Positions 1 through 5,339 of a stretch of DNA of 7,631 nucleotides are shown here, piece after piece. The notes under the pieces were generated by a model. It was not told the origin of the DNA. It was given only the letters and a program-made list of their open reading frames with translations, and searched no databases. Source of the DNA: an uncultured Pseudomonadota bacterium (lineage in GTDB: Bacteria; Bdellovibrionota_B; Oligoflexia; Oligoflexales; Bog-1112). The stretch is taken from contig CALBMD010000170.1 in the NCBI GenBank assembly GCA_937896265.1, positions 1-7,631 on the forward strand, read 5' to 3'. A program made the translations under genes and the position numbers. Each line of letters begins with the position of its first letter. The stretch's first letter is position 1.

Positions 1-98
1 CCGATCAACCCATTTGGCAGCTCGATAAGTTCCTTTTCCTTGACTTCAATCTCACCAAACCGCGTGGTCTTTACTTTGAGCAAGGATTCCTTTGACAC
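1..98 (-). CDS. fliW: FliW, flagellar assembly factor / CsrA antagonist (5' end only, runs off the window)
   Basis: This is the first 32 codons of a gene that continues beyond position 1. The translation begins (V/M)SKESLLKVKTTRFGEIEV and continues to an ELPNGLIG segment. That is the characteristic FliW amino terminus: a Lys-Thr-Thr-Arg-Phe-Gly-Glu-Ile strand, then acidic residues and a 'pGLxGF'-type turn. The start is GTG at 98-96, with an AGGAG ribosome site at 109-105 and a 6-nt spacer; a TTG two codons upstream is a weaker alternative. In Bacillus and Campylobacter, FliW binds CsrA non-competitively and also binds flagellin, so free FliW reports flagellin level and relieves CsrA repression. 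Its place directly after csrA fits this partnership. The 81-bp gap from csrA contains a possible promoter of its own. The family call is firm despite the short fragment. Confidence 0.9.
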   Translation of the reverse strand, partial: MSKESLLKVKTTRFGEIEVKEKELIELPNGLI

Positions 99-140
99 TA
101 GCAACTCCTGATTTAAACAACAACATGAAGACTAATACTC

Positions 141-169
141 ATTTTATCTTAGTATTGCGAAATTTTGAA
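141..169 (-). promoter_or_regulatory. Candidate sigma70-like promoter in the csrA-fliW gap
   Basis: On the minus strand TTCAAA (169-164) is followed after exactly 17 nt by TAAAAT (146-141). The -10 box matches the consensus at 5 of 6 positions and the -35 box at 4 of 6. It lies about 43 nt upstream of the fliW GTG. The same stretch contains a 6-bp inverted repeat (AATACT/AGTATT, 134-156) that overlaps the -10 box, so a short hairpin or an operator are other readings. The region is AT-rich, where chance matches are common, so this is inference only. Confidence 0.3.
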
Positions 170-179
170 TAAGCACATT

Positions 180-467
180 TTAAGAATTTGTCGAACCCTT
201 TGTTTTAAATGGCACATTTCCAAGATTTAAGCCAATATTTTTAGGCATTACGGTCTGCTCTAGAGCAGTGATGCTTGCTGTTTGCAACTTAGCAGCCAAG
301 CTATTTTCATCTAAGATTTTTTGGTAGATCTCCTCGCGATGAACAATAGTTTTGGGGTTAGCTTTTATGCCAAGTCGCACTTGCTTGCCCTTTACTTGCA
401 TAACAACAATTTTTACGTCATCGCCAATAGCAATGCCTTCACCAATTTTTCGCGTTAACACTAACAA
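180..467 (-). CDS. csrA: CsrA, RNA-binding carbon storage / flagellar translational regulator, FliW-responsive type with extended C-terminus
   Basis: CsrA homodimers bind GGA motifs in mRNA hairpins, usually over ribosome sites, and block translation or alter RNA stability. The amino terminus MLVLTRKIGEGIAIGDDVKI and the segment VHREEIYQKI are diagnostic. The RNA-contacting residues L4, R6 and R44 are present. The start is TTG (467-465), the only start that gives the family MLVLTRK beginning; an in-frame TAG lies three codons upstream. Residues about 49-70 (ILDENSLAAKLQTASITAL) resemble the helical extension of Bacillus CsrA that FliW binds, and fliW follows directly. A further tail of about 25 residues (71-95) takes the protein to 95 aa, against 61 in E. 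coli and about 74 in Bacillus; I recognise nothing in it. The ribosome site AAGGAGGG is enclosed in a hairpin typical of CsrA targets, so autoregulation is likely. Confidence 0.97.
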   Translation of the reverse strand: MLVLTRKIGEGIAIGDDVKIVVMQVKGKQVRLGIKANPKTIVHREEIYQKILDENSLAAKLQTASITALEQTVMPKNIGLNLGNVPFKTKGSTNS

Positions 468-469
468 GG

Positions 470-493
470 TATTCTACCCTCCTTGGTAAAATA
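470..493 (-). promoter_or_regulatory. Hairpin presenting the csrA Shine-Dalgarno in a GGA hexaloop: predicted CsrA autoregulatory site
   Basis: In the transcript the left arm TATTTTACC (493-485) pairs with the right arm GGTAGAATA (478-470). This makes 9 consecutive pairs with a single G-U wobble and leaves the hexaloop AAGGAG (484-479). The loop is the core of the ribosome site for the csrA TTG codon, two bases below the stem. Published selection work on E. coli CsrA gives a preferred ligand with an A-R-G-G-A-U hexaloop closed by a C-G pair; here the loop is A-A-G-G-A-G closed by C485-G478. The pairing is read directly from the sequence. CsrA binding is inferred. Confidence 0.7.
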
Positions 494-500
494 AGCTATC

Positions 501-1403
501 TTAAGACATAAAATTAAGCAGCGATGGCTGTAGCAGCTTATTGGTCGCCATTAAGGTCGACTGTAAAATAGTTTCTGTACGCTTAAAATCTGATGTTGCC
601 TGATACATGTCTGCATCTTCAATACGAGATAAGTTTTCCACTTTTTGTTGTTCTGAACCAGTTAAATAAGTCTTAGCGTTATCTACCGCATTCCAACTGG
701 CGCCAACACTAGCACGAAAGCTCAAAACTTTATTCATTTGGTAGTCAAGTTCATCTAAAGATTTATAAATAGCATCTTTATCATTCTTCTCCATGCCAGC
801 TCGCAATAAATTAAGGGAATCAAGCATATTAAAGTGCCCTTCACCGCGCTCATCTATATTTACCTCAAAAAGATCGCGGCCAGGGATATTTATCTTTTTA
901 TATTGATCTGAGCCAATAGGGAGGTAAATTTCACCATCATCCCCCAAAAAATTGCCCTCTTGATCCATTGCTGGAGCTAGGCTGCGAAATCCAGAAAAGA
1001 CATATTTGCCACTAAATTTACTGTTACCCATTTGAATAACTTGCGAGATAAGTTCAGAAACTTCCTTGCTTGTTGCCTCTCGGCTTTGAGCATCATAATT
1101 GTCGTTAGCCATAGCTATAGCTAGCTCCTTGGCTCGGCTTAAGGTATCAAAAATAGCCCCTGTAGCACTCTCAGTAACATCAAGAAATCCCTTAGTAAAA
1201 TCGACATTTTTGGCCATCTGATCGATTTCTGATAGATTTTGCCTTAGTTTCAATGATGAACTAAGGCCCAAAGGATCATCTTTTAGCGAATTGATGCGCT
1301 TTTGTGTCGATAATTTTTGTAGCGCATCGACATTACCACTTCTGGCATTGCTTACTCGATTATTAGCTACCCAGTAGCGATGACGCTCAGAGATTCGCGG
1401 CAC
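501..1403 (-). CDS. flgL: FlgL, hook-filament junction protein (HAP3)
   Basis: FlgL is the exported protein that sits between FlgK and the first flagellin subunits. The 300-aa product is close to the 317 aa of E. coli FlgL. It has the flagellin-type N-terminal coiled-coil domain, with LSTQKRINSLKDDPLGLSSS at residues 31-50 and a helix through about 140 that includes NSKFSGKYVFSGFRS. A short variable middle follows, then the C-terminal flagellin-like helix at 258-300 (LSRIEDADMYQATSDFKRTE... ending SLLNFMS). The start is GTG (1403-1401), giving MPRISERHRY; an in-frame TAG two codons upstream rules out a longer start. The proline after the initiator differs from the usual MRIS. The ribosome site AAGGG is weak and overlaps the flgK stop; the intergenic gap is 12 bp, which suggests translational coupling. 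Confidence 0.93.
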   Translation of the reverse strand: MPRISERHRYWVANNRVSNARSGNVDALQKLSTQKRINSLKDDPLGLSSSLKLRQNLSEIDQMAKNVDFTKGFLDVTESATGAIFDTLSRAKELAIAMANDNYDAQSREATSKEVSELISQVIQMGNSKFSGKYVFSGFRSLAPAMDQEGNFLGDDGEIYLPIGSDQYKKINIPGRDLFEVNIDERGEGHFNMLDSLNLLRAGMEKNDKDAIYKSLDELDYQMNKVLSFRASVGASWNAVDNAKTYLTGSEQQKVENLSRIEDADMYQATSDFKRTETILQSTLMATNKLLQPSLLNFMS

Positions 1404-1415
1404 AGTCTAGACCCT

Positions 1416-2837
1416 TTATCTCTTTAAATTTAGCACTGTTTCAAGCATTTCATCTACAGTTGTGATTACTTTTGAAGAGGCTGTAAACGCTGTCTGCCAA
1501 CGAATTAAGTTGGCTGCTTCTTCATCTAAAGAAACACCAGATATCGCTTCACGTCTTGATCTTAAATCTGACAAAATAATATCATCAGAATCCATTAGAT
1601 TTTTTGTCCTAAGCGACTCCATACCTAAAATGCCTACATAATCAGCATAATATTCTGTTAACGTGGCTTTACCGTCGCCAAAGATCTTTGTTGAATCTAA
1701 AGCCCTGAGGCGATTAACAATAATATTGTCTCCTGGCGTATTTGCCAGACTTGAGGTAGCGATAGAATCCGTTGAGTTAACGATAGAATCGTCCAAATTA
1801 ATATTCTGAGCCGCAAATCGAATATCGCCAACCGTTTTGAAAAAGTTTCGCCCATTTTTACCGCTATAATCACCCAAACCGAAACCATCGCGATGGATCG
1901 CGTTAAATTGATTTACTAAGGTGCTAGCCATTTCATTATTGTTAGCCATTAAGCCTTCACCAACACGATCGCGAACGTCAATTAAAGAAGCAAGCGTTCC
2001 TTCTTTGAGCAAATGAGTAACATTACGGGAACCTGAGTTTTCAAAATCTCTAATAACAACGTCATAAAGCCCTTGATTTTCAAGGTTTTTTGACAAAGAG
2101 ATCGATGCCGCTTTGTTGCGATCGACTAGCAACGTATCGGCTGGTCCATGAATAGTAAGCATCCCGTCTTTATCTTCGTAGTAATTAATAGCCATACGCT
2201 CTGAAAGTTTATTTAACAGCAGATCTCTTTGATCTCGTAAGTCGTTAGCCTTATTTCTGGGGCCAACTTCTTTTTCTGCAATCTGGGAATTTAGGTGAGA
2301 AATATTGGTCAAAATTTGATTTGTTTCATAGCTTGAAATTTTAACTTTTTCGTTGATACCTTCTTTAAATCGTCTAAGTTCACTATCAATGCGCCTGAAA
2401 GCAGCAGCAAGATTTTCTCCCTGTTCTTTTACCGCCGTACGCACACTAAGCTCCTCGGGATTGCGACTGAGTTCACTAACTGCCGCAAAAAATTGATTTA
2501 ATTCTTCGGCTAAAGAGGCTCCCGTTTGAGTATTGTAAATTGACTCTAAATCAAGTAGGGCATCATTTCTTGTCTTAGAAAAGCCAGCATCAGAAGCAGC
2601 TAAGTTCACCTGCTTTTCAACATGTTTATCATGCGCTCGCGAAATAACCCCAACATAAGTACCATCGCCAATGATGAGACCTTGCCTAACCAGAGGTTCT
2701 CTTTGATAAAGATCGACACGTTGCCGCGAATAGCCCTCAGTCTGCGCATTGGCGATATTATGAGCCGTTGTATCAAGCCCCTGGCGATTTACAAAAAGAG
2801 CTTCGGCACCAATTCCTAGACTGTGAAAAAGGCTCAC
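1416..2837 (-). CDS. flgK: FlgK, hook-associated protein 1 (hook-filament junction)
   Basis: FlgK forms the first junction layer on the finished hook, below FlgL. The N-terminal rod/hook motif is clear at residues 21-43: LDTTAHNIANAQTEGYSRQR followed by VDL. A long helical D1 region runs to about 240 (ASLAEELNQFFAAVSELSRN, then LRDQRDLLLNKLSE). The C-terminal axial helix at 438-473 (EEAANLIRWQTAFTASSKVI... ending LETVLNLKR) completes the two-ended fold. At 473 aa it is shorter than the 547 aa of E. coli, so the surface domains are probably small. The start is GTG (2837-2835), with AAAAGGAG upstream and an 8-nt spacer. The preceding flgN-like gene ends in tandem TAA codons 17 bp upstream. FlgK is a likely client of that neighbour. 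Confidence 0.96.
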   Translation of the reverse strand: MSLFHSLGIGAEALFVNRQGLDTTAHNIANAQTEGYSRQRVDLYQREPLVRQGLIIGDGTYVGVISRAHDKHVEKQVNLAASDAGFSKTRNDALLDLESIYNTQTGASLAEELNQFFAAVSELSRNPEELSVRTAVKEQGENLAAAFRRIDSELRRFKEGINEKVKISSYETNQILTNISHLNSQIAEKEVGPRNKANDLRDQRDLLLNKLSERMAINYYEDKDGMLTIHGPADTLLVDRNKAASISLSKNLENQGLYDVVIRDFENSGSRNVTHLLKEGTLASLIDVRDRVGEGLMANNNEMASTLVNQFNAIHRDGFGLGDYSGKNGRNFFKTVGDIRFAAQNINLDDSIVNSTDSIATSSLANTPGDNIIVNRLRALDSTKIFGDGKATLTEYYADYVGILGMESLRTKNLMDSDDIILSDLRSRREAISGVSLDEEAANLIRWQTAFTASSKVITTVDEMLETVLNLKR

Positions 2838-2854
2838 GGCCTAAACTCCTTTTA

Positions 2855-3421
2855 TTACACCTTAACTTGGATCTGAGAAAGTGCTGTTTTATTTACTTTT
2901 GGCCCCTTGCTATCATATGAAGAATCTCTGGTGGCAACCGCCCATTGCCAAAATTTATAACTCTCTTGATGATTTTTTAAAAGACGCTGCAATACTAAAC
3001 GGTTTTTTTCAAGTTTTGGCTTTACTTCAAAAAAGAATGATTTTAAGCGACGAATCGCTTTTAAATTTTTATTTAAAAGCCTTATAGTAGCTTGGTTATC
3101 GATCACTAAGCTTGTAATCTCAACGAGAAAAGAGATGACTTGCGTGAGCGATTTAAAAGAAGACTCTCTTCGCGTAATGCTTGCGATTTGCTCATATTCA
3201 GAAAAAAAACTTTGCGTTTTTTTCAATACTAAATCAGAAACTTCAACCTTTGATATCGCCGATTTCTCATACTTATTAATATCGTGACTTCCTGCAGCCA
3301 AGTACTCATCTTCAAAAAGATCGATAAGCTTCTCATAGGCCTGAGTGACATCTCCTATTGTTTTGGTAGTGCTTGCTAACAGCTTTTGCAGCACTTGATG
3401 CTCATGGATTTCTAAAGACAT
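2855..3421 (-). CDS. flgN: FlgN-like export chaperone for FlgK/FlgL (putative)
   Basis: The 188-aa product is almost entirely helical in appearance. Regular hydrophobic spacing runs from residue 5 to about 155, and there is no signal peptide or membrane segment. FlgN-family chaperones are cytoplasmic helical proteins of about 140-190 aa that bind the C-terminal ends of FlgK and FlgL and hand them to the export gate. The tail (YDSKGPKVNKTALSQIQVKV) resembles the glycine-containing, flexible C-terminus seen in FlgN proteins. The strongest evidence is position: between flgM and flgK, where flgN sits in many flagellar clusters. The start is ATG (3421-3419) with GAGG 9 nt upstream; an AAGGAT next to the flgM stop is further away. 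Sequence similarity alone is weak, so another helical flagellar chaperone cannot be excluded. Confidence 0.68.
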   Translation of the reverse strand: MSLEIHEHQVLQKLLASTTKTIGDVTQAYEKLIDLFEDEYLAAGSHDINKYEKSAISKVEVSDLVLKKTQSFFSEYEQIASITRRESSFKSLTQVISFLVEITSLVIDNQATIRLLNKNLKAIRRLKSFFFEVKPKLEKNRLVLQRLLKNHQESYKFWQWAVATRDSSYDSKGPKVNKTALSQIQVKV

Positions 3422-3438
3422 AAATTAAAACCTCATCC

Positions 3439-3780
3439 TTATGGATTGGTAGCTAATTTTTCGCGAATTGCTTCACGTAGCATGCCATCGGCAATCTTGC
3501 CTGCGTCAACTTCATAGCTGCCATTTCTAATTCTTTCCTGATATTCTTGCACCTTATCTTCTCTAACATCTGGACTATTTTTAGCGGCATCAAAGAGCTT
3601 TTTTTGAAAACTGCTAACCTTCCTAGATTCAGGGGATAATTTGACGTTGTAGTTAGAATTTTGGCTACCTACTTGCTCTAAAGCATTGGCATTACCTGTG
3701 GCTGCTGCGCCAATTTTTTGCTTTTTAGCAGAAGCGAAGTCTTCGGAAATTCTCGAATTTGATTTACTCTTTATTTCCAT
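3439..3780 (-). CDS. flgM: FlgM, anti-sigma factor for the flagellar sigma factor (sigma28/FliA)
   Basis: FlgM binds the flagellar sigma factor in the cytoplasm and is exported through the hook once it is complete, releasing late-gene transcription. The 113-aa protein has a polar, probably disordered N-terminal half (residues 1-45) and a conserved C-terminal half. That half contains VKLSPESRKV (46-55), SPDVREDKV (69-77) and RIRNGSYEVDAGKIADGMLR (83-102), the standard FlgM pattern of 'pdvReekV', 'I..G.Y.vd..kIAd.ml'. The start is ATG (3780-3778) with ribosome site AAGGGAG. It is the first gene after a 163-bp gap, so it may have its own transcription start or be separated from upstream genes by RNA processing. 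Its ribosome site lies in the loop of a small hairpin that resembles a CsrA target. Confidence 0.94.
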   Translation of the reverse strand: MEIKSKSNSRISEDFASAKKQKIGAAATGNANALEQVGSQNSNYNVKLSPESRKVSSFQKKLFDAAKNSPDVREDKVQEYQERIRNGSYEVDAGKIADGMLREAIREKLATNP

Positions 3781-3781
3781 A

Positions 3782-3797
3782 ACGCACTCCCTTGCAT
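3782..3797 (-). promoter_or_regulatory. Hairpin presenting the flgM Shine-Dalgarno in a GGA hexaloop: possible CsrA site
   Basis: In the transcript ATGCA (3797-3793) pairs with TGCGT (3786-3782), five pairs including one G-U wobble, around the hexaloop AGGGAG (3792-3787). The loop is the ribosome site, and the stem ends one base before the ATG. The loop fits the ANGGAN form preferred by CsrA, although the closing pair is A-U rather than C-G and the stem is shorter than at csrA. The pairing is visible; its use by CsrA is inferred. Confidence 0.45.
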
Positions 3798-3905
3798 AAA
3801 CTCTTAACCCTATCCATTGTCACTTCTTTTTCAAGCAAGCGCAAGTAGTGGTAGGGCAAGATATTCCTACTTAAACCATGACACAAAGCAGCCAAGAATT
3901 GGCCA

Positions 3906-3940
3906 TCACTTCTTTCTGCTTCTTTAGCAGAAAGAAGTGA
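3906..3940 (-). repeat. Perfect 15-bp inverted repeat (RNA hairpin) just after flgJ
   Basis: TCACTTCTTTCTGCT (3906-3920) and AGCAGAAAGAAGTGA (3926-3940) are exact reverse complements around a 5-nt loop. The hairpin begins three bases after the flgJ stop codon in the transcript. No U-run follows the stem on the minus strand (next bases TGGCCAATTC), so it is not a standard intrinsic terminator. On the plus strand a T6 run occurs only about 13 bases after the stem. It could be a 3'-end stabilising hairpin, an RNase processing site, or a leaky or Rho-assisted terminator that lowers expression of flgM onward. Confidence 0.75.
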
Positions 3941-3943
3941 GGC

Positions 3944-4315
3944 TTACTTAGTGTTTTTTGCATAGCCTTCATATCCTTGTTTTTTAGCCATACTATCTAT
4001 ATTTTCTCCTTGCATTGTTGATAAAAGTTGGCTTTTCAGAGCCTCAGAAAAAGAAGATTTTGAATTTTTTGCAAGTACTAGGGCATATTCATTATCAAGC
4101 ATACCCTGATAGATATCTTCAGCGTTGCCACCATCTACTAATTTTGATTTAGTAACAGTACTTCGCATGGATTTCATAAGAATATTCATAAAAAGCGATT
4201 CAAACTTTGTTGCTAGGTCTTCAATTTGACTTTTTTTGTCAGTCAAATTTTGATTCACAATTTCTGGCTCAACTAACTCAGCAACAGAAAGCATATTTTT
4301 AGAGAAAATTTGCAA
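3944..4315 (-). CDS. flgJ: FlgJ-like rod-binding (rod cap) protein, single-domain form without muramidase
   Basis: The 123-aa product matches only the N-terminal half of enterobacterial FlgJ (313 aa). The rod-binding domain spans residues 31-83, with IEDLATKFESLFMNILMKSM and then GGNAEDIYQGMLDNEYALVL. This half caps the growing rod in the periplasm. The C-terminal peptidoglycan hydrolase half is absent, as in many delta- and alpha-proteobacteria, so another enzyme must open the wall; none is in this window. The start is TTG (4315-4313), supported by AAGGGA overlapping the flgI stop with a 5-nt spacer. The ATG at codon 8 has no ribosome site. The 9-bp gap from flgI indicates co-transcription. 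Confidence 0.88.
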   Translation of the reverse strand: MQIFSKNMLSVAELVEPEIVNQNLTDKKSQIEDLATKFESLFMNILMKSMRSTVTKSKLVDGGNAEDIYQGMLDNEYALVLAKNSKSSFSEALKSQLLSTMQGENIDSMAKKQGYEGYAKNTK

Positions 4316-4324
4316 GATAATCCC

Positions 4325-5326
4325 TTATACAAAAACAAGCTCGCCTTTTAAAGCTCCTGCCGCATGAATAGCCTGCAAAATGCTGACAAGATCTTTAGGT
4401 GAAACCCCCAACTGATTAAGTGACTTAATAACAGCACCTACAGAGACCCCTGTTAGTTCGACCAAGGAACCTTCTTTTTGCTTTTGACCAACGCTAATTG
4501 TCAAATCCCCATGAGCGATAGAAATCGGTGCGACTTGCACCTCAGCTCCCATAACAACTGTTCCTGTTCTCTCATTAATAGTTATCACTGCTTTTTGAGC
4601 AACGTCTACCTCGATAGTTTCTAACTTTGAGATAAAATCAACTAGACGATCTTGATAATTAAGTGGCAAAGATATTTCCAAAGAAGAGGAATCTAAAGAG
4701 CGAGCATAAAAGCCACGAAATTTTTGGTTAATAGCCTCTTTGGCATGATAATTGGTTGAAAAATCTCCTTCTTTTAAAGTAAGCACAATTTTTCCGTCAT
4801 GGATAATTTTTGGTGAAAATTCTCTTTCAATCATACCGCCGCTAGGAACTAAAGCGACCGTTGTTATGGAAGTACCAGCACCTTTAGCTTGACCTACGAC
4901 AACAGGGCCAAAAGCAACTACATAAGTGTTACCATCACCTGCTTTAAGCTGCGTTTGAAACAAAGTACCTCCAGCCAAGCTAGTAGCATCACCATTAGCA
5001 GCTACCCTAACATCAATACTTTGACCGATTTTAGCAAAAGGAGGTAAGTTAGCCGTTACGAGAACCGTTGCAAAATTGCCAGCTGCAAGATCTGGCCCAT
5101 CATTTTTAACCCCTAAAAGATTCATCATCTTGCTTACTGTCCTGATAGCTACCTGGTTTTTGGCACTATCACCTGTGCCTTGCAGACCAAAAACAACTCC
5201 ATAACCTTGCACAAGGTTTGCCCTAACACCTCGAATTTGCGCAATATTCTTGATTTTAGCGCTTAATCCAAAAGCTTGTGCCGTCGTCATTATCATCAAA
5301 AAAGCTGTAATAAAAAAAAGACGCAT
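4325..5326 (-). CDS. flgI: FlgI, flagellar P-ring protein
   Basis: FlgI polymerises into the P-ring around the rod in the periplasm at the peptidoglycan layer. The 333-aa precursor begins with a Sec signal peptide (MRLFFITAFLMIMTTAQA, cleavage likely after residue 18). The conserved family opening follows: SAKIKNIAQIRGVRANLVQ then GYGVVFGLQGTGD (residues 22-53). Other conserved pieces are NLLGVK, TLFQTQLKAGDGNTYVVAFG, INERTGTVVMGAEVQVAPIS and the C-terminal AIHAAGALKGELVFV. Length is near the family's usual 350-370. The start is ATG (5326-5324) with a G-rich ribosome site (AGGGGA) at the flgH stop, 13 bp away. FlgA, two genes upstream, is its assembly chaperone. Confidence 0.97.
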   Translation of the reverse strand: MRLFFITAFLMIMTTAQAFGLSAKIKNIAQIRGVRANLVQGYGVVFGLQGTGDSAKNQVAIRTVSKMMNLLGVKNDGPDLAAGNFATVLVTANLPPFAKIGQSIDVRVAANGDATSLAGGTLFQTQLKAGDGNTYVVAFGPVVVGQAKGAGTSITTVALVPSGGMIEREFSPKIIHDGKIVLTLKEGDFSTNYHAKEAINQKFRGFYARSLDSSSLEISLPLNYQDRLVDFISKLETIEVDVAQKAVITINERTGTVVMGAEVQVAPISIAHGDLTISVGQKQKEGSLVELTGVSVGAVIKSLNQLGVSPKDLVSILQAIHAAGALKGELVFV

Positions 5327-5339
5327 CTTGTGCTGTCCC

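Larger units (their letters stand above)
3781..3943 (-). promoter_or_regulatory. flgJ-flgM intergenic region with candidate promoters
   Basis: This 163-bp gap is the only sizeable non-coding stretch in the block and splits it into ring/rod genes and late-export genes. Next to the flgJ stop is the 15-bp inverted repeat described separately. On the minus strand two weak promoter-like arrangements follow. TTGTGT (3886-3881) and TATCTT (3863-3858) are separated by exactly 17 nt, with 3/6 and 4/6 consensus matches. A sigma54-like GG-N10-GC arrangement lies at 3905-3890 (TGGCCAATTCTTGGCT). I found no convincing sigma28 promoter. A GTAGG/CCTAC inverted pair at 3851-3870 could be an operator or chance. 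No ORF of interest lies here. Confidence 0.35.

Noticed and set aside
1405..1412. 8-bp palindrome GTCTAGAC between the flgL ribosome site and its GTG
   Set aside because: Short, no loop, no repeat elsewhere in the window; likely chance.
1697..1888. Small open frame on the minus strand inside flgK, and plus-strand open frames at 2622-2819, 2881-3087, 5250-5450, 6187-6501 and 7284-7484
   Set aside because: All lie in other frames over well-supported flagellar genes, have no recognisable domain, and their translations look like antisense shadows.
3425..3445. CsrA-type hairpin at the flgN start (AAGGAT motif)
   Set aside because: The GGA would be inside a short ATCC/GGAT stem rather than in a loop, so it does not fit the CsrA site geometry.
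3781..3905. Sigma28 promoter before flgM
   Set aside because: TTAAGTAG followed by GCCCTACC looks partly similar, but the spacing is about 2 nt short and the -10 box lacks the CGATAA part.
3906..3940. Intrinsic terminator ending the flgJ transcript
   Set aside because: The stem is strong but no U-run follows it on the coding strand, so I kept it as an inverted repeat of uncertain role.
4273..4294. Later ATG start (codon 8) for flgJ
   Set aside because: No ribosome site precedes it, while the TTG has AAGGGA at a good distance.
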